DNA of 64,000 nt from Avena insularis (lineage: Eukaryota; Streptophyta; Magnoliopsida; Poales; Poaceae): positions 381,101,331 to 381,165,330 of the forward strand of contig CM042688.1 of NCBI GenBank assembly GCA_023614405.1, in the 5' to 3' direction. The translations under genes were made by a program, and so were the position numbers. Under the pieces are notes generated by a model that saw only the letters and a list, made by a program, of their open reading frames with translations, was not told the DNA's origin and did not search any database. Shown piece after piece: positions 48,035 through 57,998 of this stretch (positions within the stretch are counted from its first letter, which is position 1; each line of letters opens with the position of its first letter).

Positions 48035-51000
48035 ACTCTCCCTACTAAACAAAAATCTCACTCCGAGATTCCTAGGAAAAAGAAAAAGACGCATAGAGAG
48101 GTGGGTGTTCGGAACGAAGGTGATCCTCACGTTCCCAAGTTGTTTTCTCAATCGAATGGTGTGAACAATACACCTTGCAAAACTTGCTAGACTTGTTGCG
48201 AGTCTTTCATTTTGCTTGTTAGAACAAAGGAATTGAAGAACCTAGAGGATTATTGTGAGACGAAAAAGACAGGGTGAACATAGCTCCGGTGTTCTCGAGA
48301 AACACAATAAAAGAACAAAAACACTTTTTGAAAGATTGATGAAAGACAGTGTATCGAGGAGAGAGAGGAAAGACACTTCATTAGGATTAAAGATGAAGAG
48401 CCAAAAGTGAAGATGATTCTTGCTCTCATCGGAAGAAAAGAGAAACTTTGGAGAAATTGTCAACCACTATGAAAATAGCATTGTCTCCTCCCTAGGATTA
48501 AAGGAATGAAGTTCGAAAAACAACATTGCTTTGAAACAATAGAGTTCATTGATGTCAACAGAAAAGATTTAGGTTAGGAGTTCTCGAATTAGATTCCTCT
48601 TGTGCTAGTAATTACCAAAGGATCACGCAATTGAGGTGCGCGGATTATCTTCAAGAGAAGAGTGACATGAGTTTATGGTGGAATACTGAGAAGGAGTTGA
48701 ATATTGACGACCTGGAGTTTATTGTGGAGATGCTTATTGCTTTCCTGAACCATGAGGTTATTACGATATATTTTGTGATTGATGGCATCGACCATAACTG
48801 GCTTTACTAAGAGTAAAAGAATTGACAAAAAGAAGTCAGATATATCTTCCATCCATCTTGTTTGACGATGTCGAGCACCGGTAGAATGAAGAGGACGTAG
48901 AAGATTTTGCATTTGCTGCTACCAGATAATTGAAGATTTTGCTCCATCCTGAAATAGACGAGATCACCAAAAAGAGATTATTGATTACGTTCTTTGAGAG
49001 AACATGCCAAAAAACAAGGACGGAAGTAAAAGTCTTGAGGGATAAAAGCCACTTCTAACTTCTGTGGAATGAGTTAAATCGCATTAATCCACCGATTCAT
49101 CATACAAAGCAAATGATAAGAGTAGTTGTATGGTCATGACTCCATCCCGCACTTAAAACACTACTCCATACATGAATAGGAAAATTGTGCAACCAAACTC
49201 TCGAATTTCAGACTGAAGATCTTGACAAGCAGAATTCATGAAGCTTCATAAGAAAACAAGGATGTGATGCAAACACTTCGTCGGGTCCAAAGTGGATAAA
49301 TATGATGATGTTGTCATCGTGTCAGAAGTCCCAAGAGATCGAAAAGATTTGAAGGAAAATCACAGAAATAGATGAATGATTCAATAGATAGATTAAGGAT
49401 AGCACCAACTTGAATAGAAGGATCACAAAAGATCTAAAAATTCTTCATGGCATCTCGTGGATTAAGGATAGAAGATAAAGTGAGAGGGTTTCAAAAGTTT
49501 TCTTAACGAGTCGAAGACCAAAAGAACTTCTTATCCTTCTTGAGAATATTTGAGATAGATTTAACCATCTTGAGGGAAACTTCGACGAAACAACGATGAT
49601 AACTTGTCAAACAAGGAAAAGCTCCGGATTGGTTGAAGGTGGAGGATGGAATTAACAATTGACTTGATGGTTCTAGAATTTTAGCAATGTCTTTAGTAGA
49701 AGGATGTGTCTGAGATAGGTGACTTTAAAAAAGTCTGGATTTACACTTTGAGAACTTTGCACACATGCGATGTTCACGAAGCTTGAGAGAAAGAGAAGAA
49801 GATGTTCTCCGTGTTCGTCCATTCATATAGAATAGGAAAAAATATCATCAAGATATACCGCCATGAATTAATGATATATTCCAAGAATACCCAGTTCATG
49901 AGGCGAGAGAGACGAACAAATGGTCGAAACACTTTCTCAGCTTAACGCTATTCGAAAGATCAACATTAAGACCAAGGATTGTATTCAGAGAGATACATTA
50001 AAAGAATAGATTAGCTAGCCCTTTAGAAGAGAAAAAAGATACCGACTGGTTCACATAGTTGATCAGATCATCGGTTGAATAGACAAAGAGATTTTGGACA
50101 AAGAAATGATGATAGCTCATACATCTAAGAAAAACTATCAGAAAGAAAGGACGGGGTTCTCCTGTATGAAAGAGAACCTTTGCGGATACAAAGTTCAGAA
50201 GGATAAGAAGCACGACAATTAGATGAAAATCCCCATAAGTGCATTAAGAAATCTTTAGAATGCCACAGATACTTGAATATGATATAGACATGATAAACGG
50301 TATAACTCAAAATCACAAAAGATAACCAAAATCATTTGGAGGATTAGATGGATAGCATTGGCCATATTCCACTTATGATAGGTGTCATATAGCTATACCT
50401 AGAACCAAATTACAATTGCAAGCATCGTATCGACGCAAGTTATGCATTTAGCCCAACAGAATTTGTAGATGAAGTAAAAACTTCAGATTATGCACCGATG
50501 GCAAAGAATGAGTTAGCATGGACTTACCGACAAAATAAGGTAGATAGTGTATCCCACACGACTAAAAAGGTGACTGGAAACACAAATGTATCAAAGAATT
50601 TTTTTCTGCATTTTTGGCATTAAAATACCATTTAGATGCAAAAAAAAAAATTAATGAATATATTAGCAACTCCACATTCTATTAAAGCATGCAGGAAGGA
50701 CGAACACCCTTAACAAGATTGCGTTGGTTAACAAAGAGTCGGATAGATTACGTCGTCTTACACATAAGCCTGTAGGTATGGAATGTACCAATAGTGGATA
50801 ATCAAAGACAGATTGCGACAATAAGGTTGGATGCAACTGATAGACAAGTAATTAACACACTCATCCTATGGTACTATGGAAACCCCAAACACGTGAATCC
50901 TAGTTTGAATTTTTAGAAGAGGATAGACAAACGTTACACTTCCTTACCAGAAAAGGGTGGGTGGGTGGGTAAGAAGAAAAATGGAAGCAGTCCTACTCTC

Positions 51001-51104
51001 ACATTCAGTTTTTCCCTAGTATACATAGCTACCAAAATATTATCTAGACTGACAACGACCATCTTGGCTGAGACCCTAAACGGTGAAATGGCTCTGATAC
51101 CAAT
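48035..51104 (-). other. Non-coding internal domain of the LARD-like element
   Basis: Lies between LTRs. At 48035-48044 the minus strand gives GGGAGAGT-type purines next to TGTAGC, a polypurine tract. Frames are all short (79 codons or fewer) on both strands with no retroviral motif. The opening AAAATCTCACTCCGAGATTC resembles AGAATCTCGTCCCGAGATTC at the corresponding place of the element at 62265, so this stretch is conserved between families and forms a small palindrome (CTCGNNCCGAG-like). Confidence 0.7.
51091..51102 (-). promoter_or_regulatory. Primer-binding site of the LARD-like element, initiator tRNA-Met type
   Basis: The minus strand reads TGGTATCAGAGC, two bases from the LTR end at 51105. 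It establishes that 51105-52577 is the 5' LTR and the element runs on the minus strand. Confidence 0.88.
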
Positions 51105-52577
51105 TGTAATACCTCGGACCCTAAGCTCCAAGCTCAAGCCTCGATGAACCAAAACTTGACAGGATGTACTACCATGGGGCCGTGCAGCCATACACAGTAA
51201 GCCCACCTCGTGGAGCAGGGCACGGTACCAGCCAACCATCCCACCCACTTTTTAGCACATCGGGAAAAGAGCGAGCGACGTAGTTGATAGGTAAAGTGAT
51301 CAAAACATACACAAATGAGTATGTATGTCAGCGACATACAATAGACATCAGGACCACACCATCTAAAAACAATAGAGATAGAAAATACTCAACGTCATAT
51401 GGTAAGATCCAAATATCCTAGATAGATATAATAGTTTGGGATACATCCGCATACAACACACATCACAGTATCAAGCGGAAGCGGAAAGCAAGGTCCGAGT
51501 ATGGACAAGAAACAAATTGGCATAAGATGCCTCATAAATAAGCACATCCCGCCCATAGATCTCATGGATCTCCATCCCCAGAATCTCTACACCTAACAGT
51601 CGTTGCCACCATCATCAGTTTCTTAAACCCAATAGCCTTCCTGAGGGTATACCTGTCCATCTGAACCAAATATTTATCATGTGAGACCGTAGGGGTACTC
51701 AGCAAGTCCTAATGCATCTAAAGGGAACAACCTGGGGGTGACATAATTGCAGCGAAAGATAATATCTACAAAGTTGTATAGAGACACGCTACACATATGC
51801 CCAACCAGAGATGGATGGGCGCTCGTTAATTATTAACAACAGTTATATAAGCAACATAAATAAACATCGCTCGCCCTCTTTTTTGCTTACTGATGAGAAG
51901 GCGGAAGAACATCCCATCCTTTGGCAATTTTATTAACCATTCCATGAGTGTTAAACTATTTACTAGTCATGTCTTAGTCAAATTAAAGGCAGTACTTTAG
52001 GTGTGCTTGTCTATGATCGAGAAAGTGTGCTCCAAGTCATCCATAACCGCGGACATGGCTTTCAGAAAGATTACCCTGCAGGGGTGCACAAATAGCAACA
52101 CACCCATGATCAACCTCGGGAAGAACCAAATAAAACACAACGAGGCCTCACGATAATGCATTCATAGGATTCATAAATTATTTTACGGGGCCTCACAATA
52201 AAACACCCCATTAAGCTACCCGCAACGAAGTTGGCCGGCTCCGAGACGGACCCAAGGTTCGCACCAATGGCTGTAAATGACTGGGAACCCGAAAGTGTGA
52301 CTGGTCTTGTCGATACCACGAAAACACTCCGCAATCCTAAACAGTATAGGCGCTCCACGCACAGTCGTAGATAAAGCAGTAAAGCATGGCATAAGTACAT
52401 GATAGTAATAAAGCCCCAAACTAGTTTGTGTCCCCAAGAAATAAACTGCGAATCAAGCTCGTGCGAAGGGGGATCCATAGAGTCTCCCGTATGTGGATAG
52501 TGCGAATAGTCAAGGAACATGAATCAAGTACTCGGGGTCCTACGGGACACAAGTGATCTTAAAGAACCAAATAGCAT
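51105..52577 (-). repeat. 5' LTR of the LARD-like element, truncated
   Basis: Plus-strand start TGTAATACCTCGGACC. It is co-linear with the left LTR and, in stretches compared by eye, differs at roughly one base in ten. It stops at AACCAAATAGCAT, where the other copy continues AGATAATGCTCACC. Confidence 0.85.
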
Positions 52578-53476
52578 TGTTGGGGGGATGACCCCCGGGT
52601 AGGCCAAGCTAGGATCAACTGGCCGTCTCCAGGAAGAGCTAGCCGGATGGACACAAGAGCAAAGAGCCTCGGCCGGGTGGAACGCTCCACCTGGTCCGCC
52701 TCAAGATTCTATGGCTGGCCCATGTATCCTGGGGTCAGGAGAGCCGGCTGGGTGGCCACCTCTACCCAGCCGCCTCGGATCTGTTGGCCAAAGGTATGGG
52801 AGGGGTTGACGCTCCTTGCTGAGCGCACCCTTGATCGAACAGGTTGGCCCGCCGCCTTGCCGACACTACCAGACAAGGATGCCAAAGCACCAAGGCTGGA
52901 GACAGATGAGTAAAGCACTAGTTGACGGATAAAGCTCTATCTGACGGATAAAGCACCAAGCTGACGGATAAAGCATAGGGTGATGCCCAAAGTGGAGGCA
53001 CCAAGACGCTATGGCGCCGTCCCCACCTGTACTGGAGCTTGACCGTGTCCTGGACCACCGGCTGGACCCGGGAGCCAAACCGCTTTGTAAACCCAAAGCC
53101 CAAATAGTAAACCCTAGAGCCCACATTGCACCCTACCCTTCCACCAATATATAAGGAGGGATAGAACCAGGGTTTTAGGTAAGACATTACAAGTTAGAAG
53201 TTAGCCAGAATCGACATGTCAAGTAGTTCATCTTCCTCTAGCTCTCGATAGCAGCTAGGGAAATAGCTCAAGGAGCACTTGTATTGATCATCTGCTACCC
53301 ATATAGTAGATCCTTGTAGGAGTAGGAGTGTTACCTCGATAAGAGGGATCCGAACCTGGGTACATTGTTTTTTTGCAGTATATGTGCCCAATCCATTGCG
53401 AGCAGCCACAAATAGCAGCTTGATTGTCGCCTCTCATGCCATCCCCGATGGTACTGCCATGTTCCACACCATGACA
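52578..53476 (+). repeat. 5' LTR of the Tat-lineage element
   Basis: Starts TGTTGGGGGGATGACCCC and ends CACACCATGACA, 899 bp. A TATA box lies about 570 bp in. The following bases, TTGTCGCCTACTGTGGGGC, are in primer-site position. Confidence 0.8.
53148..53156 (+). promoter_or_regulatory. TATA box of the Tat-lineage LTR
   Basis: TATATAAGG on the plus strand, about 330 bp before the LTR end, in the same direction as the element. Confidence 0.55.
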
Positions 53477-53477
53477 G

Positions 53478-55176
53478 TTGTCGCCTACTGTGGGGCACAA
53501 CGCTTCGGCTGGAGTCATCTTTCGCACGGGACTTCCGCTCGTCGCCGGTGAGCAAGTCTCCTCTGTCCTGTTCCTCACCTTAAGCTCCTTCGACTGCGTC
53601 CTGGACAATGCATCCTGCTTCAACGGGGAAACCTTCCCTAGTGATGGCACCGTCATGCACATCGGCGAGCATCGCGTCTATGTCGCCACCGTCACCAAAG
53701 ATTTCCCTCACAAGGTCATCACCGTCTCTGACGCGCCTCTAGGCTTTTCCACCCTGCTCCTCGCCAACGGTAGCGTTGAGGTCATGATGGCCGGTGCAGG
53801 CGATGGACGCCGCCCACCTCTAGAGCACGACACATGTGCCAAAGAAGCCTCTCCACATGAGAAGGGCATGGATCCGTTGGAAGAATCCATCAAGAATCTC
53901 CGCATCCCCATTGCTCCCGAGCTGGACCCGATTGCCACAGCAGCTTCGCTGGAGGCCACACGCCAGAACCTCCTGGAAGAAGCCAACAAGGTTGCCGCTC
54001 TCCACTAACGCCTGGATGTAACCATGCGCGAGTACAACACCGCGCACGACTTCTCCCGCTTACCTCGTGCCAACCGGCAGGCGCTGCCCTAGGGCCGCAA
54101 CTTGGGTACGGAGCTACACCGAGCTCCTAACTCGCATGCCGCCACAACTCAGCCGGTGTACAATATCCCGACCAAAAACATGAGGGCTGCGGAAGCTGCC
54201 GTCACGGAGCTTAGCCACTTGGAGGGCGACGAGCTGCATCGCCAACAGACATGCGTCTAGGTCCTTGTCGCTACGGCCAACAGGCAACTGGCCAAGGCAG
54301 GCGTGAGCCTCGGAGGAAACAACAAAAGGTAGCAGCCTCACCGGGTGGGCCATCCGGCTACAGGTGGGAGCAAGGCCTCCTCTCCGAACGTTACGAGGCA
54401 GAAAAGCCGTCTGCGGGCAAAACCCACGCAAAGCCACCAACAGGAACCGCGATCCCTCTGACGAAGCCAGAAGAACCAACACGCCCCCAAGTCCCGCCTT
54501 TTAGGACGACTTGGCATGCTCGAGCCGGAGGACCCACGGGATGTGCACGCGCATCGACTTGTTGGTCTAGTCACACATGATGGAAGAGGAAAGCCCGGCC
54601 GGCCAAAGTTGTTTCAGACCATGTATCCAGAACAAACCATTTCCAAAGGGATTTCTGCTCCCAAGGGACACGCTAAAGTACAACGGCACGGTCAAGCCAG
54701 AAGACTAGCTGGTGGATTACACCACGACTGTGGGCATCGCAAACAGCAATAGCCGGGTGGCTGTGCGCTACGTCCTGCTCATGCTCCTCAACTCAGCCAT
54801 GACATGGCTCAACAACCTCCCTGACAACAGCATCAATGCTTGGATTGATTTCGAGAAGGCGCTCGTCGGCAACTTCACCAGGACCTACAAGCGCCTGGGC
54901 CACCTCGGCGAGCTCGCCCTGTGCGTTCAAGGCAAGGACGAGACCGACCGCTCCTACATCACCCGGTGGACAAGGATGCACAACTCTTGCAAGGGGGTGT
55001 GCGAGCACCAAGCAATTGACTTCTTCATCAACGGCTATAGGGACGACACCATGCTCAAGCATAAGCTCCGCCGGGTGGATCCCGATACCATGGCCAAGAC
55101 CATGGAGATCGTGGACAAGTACGCCACCACAGACGCGACAATGAAAAGGTCCATCCCACTGGACGACCAGGGGTAG
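53478..55176 (+). pseudogene. Degenerate gag of the Tat-lineage element
   Basis: A 176-codon frame (53478-54008) with EESIKNLRIPIAPELDPIAT heads a broken coding region. The recognisable gag core lies at 54712-55176: DYTTTVGIANSNSRVAVRY, then LNSAMTWLNNLPDNSI, DFEKALVGNFTRTYKR, ELALCVQGKDETDRSYITRW and IDFFINGYRDDTMLKHKLRR. That is the RNA-binding/capsid core typical of RIRE2/Tat elements. Between the two, stops and frame changes are frequent. At 54706-54708 a TAG replaces the tryptophan codon expected just before LVDY. Gag packages element RNA; this copy cannot. Confidence 0.85.
53479..53497 (+). promoter_or_regulatory. Degenerate primer-binding site
   Basis: TTGTCGCCTACTGTGGGGC occupies the place where Tat elements carry a TTGGCGCC...GTGGGG-type primer site, two bases after the LTR. 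The cognate tRNA is uncertain because the site is mutated. Confidence 0.5.
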
Positions 55177-55729
55177 ATCATCAAGGAGGTCTCTACAGAC
55201 CGGCACCAGCTGGAAGGGAACAAACATAACTCCAGGCAGCATGATAACCGCCATGGAAAGAGGAAAGACGACCAGCCGGATAACCAATATGGTTCTAGGC
55301 AGGTGGCAGCTGTCCAAGAGGACCCGACTGCAGGCGACAGCTGGAGACAAAATCCCGATGACCGACCACCTCGGCCCATGTACACCATCGAATCGATGCT
55401 TGATGCCCCATACAAGTTCCATAGCGGCGGCAGTAAGCCAGCTACACATACAACCCACCAGTGCACCTGGACAAAGAAGATGGCCGAGGTTTGTGGTTTA
55501 CCACCGCCACCCCTCCTCCTTCAGCCGGTAGACAGCAAGACAACCACGAGCGCTAGAACCGCCAGGATGAAGATAGAGGAAACTATCCTTGCTAGGTAGG
55601 GAACTACCATATCGTCTCCACCGAGTCGGAAACCAAGCATAGAAAAAGAAACCATGAGGCGTAGGTGAACCAATCGTCCCTCTGATTCCCTAGTTCCTGA
55701 ACTGGTATGAGCACGAGATCAAGTGAACC

Positions 55730-56180
55730 TGGAAGGACCAGCCGGACGTGCTGCCGCAACCGGGCACATACGCCATGGTCCTAGATCCCACCATCATCCC
55801 CAAGAAACACTCGTGCAGGTTCTCCCGCGTCTTGGTGGACGGAGGAAGCAGCATCAACCTCATGTACCACAACTCCCTAGACCGGCTCAGATCAGTGAGT
55901 CCCAGCTAGAGCCGTCCAGCACCTCCTTTTGCGGAGCCATTCTAGGTCCATCACATTCACCCATCGGCAAGATCCGGCTGCACGTTATCTTTTCCATGGA
56001 AGACAATTTCCACCGCGAGCCTATCTGGTTCGAGGTGGTCAATGTCTACAGTGCTTATCACGCTATCTTGGGACGCCTCGCGCTCACCAAGTTCATGGAG
56101 GTGCCGCAGTACGCTTACCTCAAAATGAAGCTCCCTGGGCCAAAGGGAGTAATCACCATCGTGGGTGATTATAGGAGGTC
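55730..56180 (+). pseudogene. Aspartic protease region of the Tat-lineage element
   Basis: Frames near 55790-55905 give RVLVDGGSSINLMYHNSLDR, the protease active-site loop in the D-G-G form seen in this lineage. After a stop and a frame change, 55975-56190 gives WFEVVNVYSAYHAILGRLAL then KFMEVPQYAYLKMKLPGPKG, the conserved second half. The domain is split between frames, so it is non-functional. Confidence 0.8.
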
Positions 56181-56439
56181 GGTGGAATGTGCCACGAACA
56201 GCTCCAAGATCCGAGGCCATGATCATCGCGAAAGAGAAGCACATCATCATGCAGAACATGGCGGCCCTATAGGCGGACATGCCGGCTGGCGCGCCAAAGC
56301 CAGCCGGGGAAGCACTGTTCAAGACATCAAATGGCACCAAGAAGATCCTGCTGAACGAGGCCGAGCAAGACAAGTTCGTCTTGGTTGGAGACGGCCTTAA
56401 CAGCAAATAGGAAAGCATGCTCGTTGACTTCCCCCGTGA

Positions 56440-57240
56440 GAATCGGATATCTTTGCATGGTCCCCCAAGGACATGCCTGGTGTTCTGAGGGAGCTCGCCG
56501 AGCACTCTTTACATGTCAGGCCGGATGCAAAGCCAGTACGCTACTTCACGGAAGAGAAGAGAAGAACCATTGGTGAGGAAATCACCTGGCTACCACCCGG
56601 AATGGTTGGCAAACCCGGTGCTGGTACTAAAAAAGAACAAGACGTGGCGCATGTGTGTTGACTACACCAGCCTCATCAGGGCATGCCCCAAAGATCCGTT
56701 CGCCCTGCTAAGGATAGACCAAGTGATCAAGTACACAGCCGGCTGCGTACTGTTTTCGTGTCTGGATGCGTACTCCGGCTACCACCAGATCCAGCTAAAC
56801 CCCACTGATCAAATAAAGACAGCATTCATCACCCTATATGGGGCCTACTGCTACACCACCATGCCATTTCGACTCAAAATGCACATGCCACATACCAGCG
56901 CTGCATGCAAAAGTGCCTACAATCGCAAATTGACAGAAATGTGCATGCCTAAGTCGATGACGTGGTGGTCAAGACAAAGTAAAAGAGGACCCTCCTCGTA
57001 GACTTGAAGGAGACATTCGCCAACCTTCGCCGGTTCCAGATGAAGCTGAACCTGGAGAAGTGTGGATTTGGCATCCCAGCCGGCTAGCTCCTTGGTTTCC
57101 TCGTCTCAGAACATGGAATAGAGGCCAACTTGGAGAAGATCGGCGCAATCGAGCGCATGCAGCCGCCACAATATCTACGTGACATACAGAAGTTCACCGG
57201 GTGCCTGAACTCTCTCAGCCGGTTCATCAGCCGGCTGGGC
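56440..57240 (+). pseudogene. Reverse transcriptase of the Tat-lineage element
   Basis: The pre-RT linker (ELAEHSLHVRPDAKPVRYF) is followed by the RT fingers and palm: RMCVDYTSLIRACPKDPFAL, then FSCLDAYSGYHQIQLNPTDQ and IKTAFITLYGAYCYTTMPF. A frameshift follows. In the next frame the catalytic YVDD position reads stop-V-D-D (taa at 56950-56952). At 57085-57087 TAG replaces the codon before LLGFLVSEHGIEAN. The domain would convert element RNA to DNA; it is inactive here. Confidence 0.88.
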
Positions 57241-57261
57241 GAGAAGGCACTCCCCCTGTAC

Positions 57262-57610
57262 TAGATCATGAAGAAAACTGACAAGTTCGTGTAGAGGGTG
57301 CAAGTGGACGAGGCTTTCTGCGACCTCAAACGCATGTTATCCTCTCCGCCAATACTGGCGACCCTAGCCGCAAAGGAGACAATGCTTATGTACATTGCAG
57401 CTACCAACTGGGTCATCAGCGTCGTGCTGGTGGTTGAGAGACCAGAAGAAGGAAAGGCTCAGCCGGTTCAACGCCCGTTGTACTACCTTAGTAAGGTACT
57501 CTAGCTATCAAAGAAGAACTACCCTCACTATTAGAAGCTGGTGTATGGCGTATACATGGCTGCCAAGAAGTTGAAGCACTACTTCCAAGAGCACTCCATC
57601 CGGGTAGTGG
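57262..57610 (+). pseudogene. RNase H of the Tat-lineage element
   Basis: Begins QVDEAFCDLKRMLSSPPIL at 57298 and continues MYIAATNWVISVVLVVERPE, then RPLYYLSKVL, stop, LSKKNYPHY, stop, KLVYGVYMAAKKLKHYF. Stops at 57262-57264, 57292-57294, 57502-57504 and 57532-57534 are all TAG. Confidence 0.85.
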
Positions 57611-57779
57611 CGTTAGCCCCCTGTCTAAGATCATGTGCAACAAGGACGCCACGGGACGGGTGGCGAAATGGGCAATAGAGCTCGCCGCGCACTACATCCG
57701 ATACGAGCCAAGAACAGCGATCAAGTATCAGGCCCCTGGCGGACTTCCTCGTTGATTGGGAAGAGACGAAATACCTTCC

Positions 57780-57998
57780 TCCATGTCCTGACTTCACGCA
57801 TTGGAAGCTACACTTCGACGGCTCCAAGATGTACGCGGGACTCGGAGCCGGGGTCATCATCACCTCTCCAAAGGGGGACCGGTTGGAGTACATGCTGCAA
57901 ATCCACTTTCGCGCATCCAACAATGTCACTGAGTACGAAGCGCTCGTCCACGGCCTCAAGATGGCAAAATAGATCGGCAAATCCACTATCGTCGTCTA
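57780..57998 (+). pseudogene. Second (archaeal-type) RNase H, truncated
   Basis: HWKLHFDGSKMYAGLGAGVI then ITSPKGDRLEYMLQIHFRAS and NNVTEYEALVHGLKMA show the DGS, N-TEYEAL and GL-MA motifs of the extra RNase H found in Tat elements. The domain is cut at 57998, before its last acidic motif. Confidence 0.8.

Larger units (their letters stand above)
43391..52577 (-). mobile_element. LARD-like LTR element (Sukkula-type organisation)
   Basis: On the minus strand: a 5' LTR fragment (52577 to 51105), primer site for initiator tRNA-Met (51102-51091), a 3.07-kb internal domain without coding capacity, a polypurine tract (48044-48035) and a 3' LTR (48034 to 43391). LTR length (4.6 kb) and non-coding internal length (3.1 kb) fit the large retrotransposon derivative class. 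The 5' LTR is cut by the Tat-lineage element at 52577/52578, and its remainder does not resume downstream. Such elements depend on proteins supplied in trans. Confidence 0.8.
52578..57998 (+). mobile_element. Tat-lineage Ty3 retrotransposon, 5' part, degenerate
   Basis: Order on the plus strand: LTR (52578-53476), primer site, gag, protease, reverse transcriptase, RNase H, and the start of a second archaeal-type RNase H that marks the Tat lineage. Integrase and the 3' LTR are absent; the sequence changes abruptly at 57998 to an unrelated large LTR. It inserted into the 5' LTR of the LARD-like element. Many stops and frameshifts show it is inactive. Confidence 0.88.

Noticed and set aside
54793..55458. 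221-codon minus-strand frame
   Set aside because: It is the antisense shadow of the Tat gag core on the plus strand.
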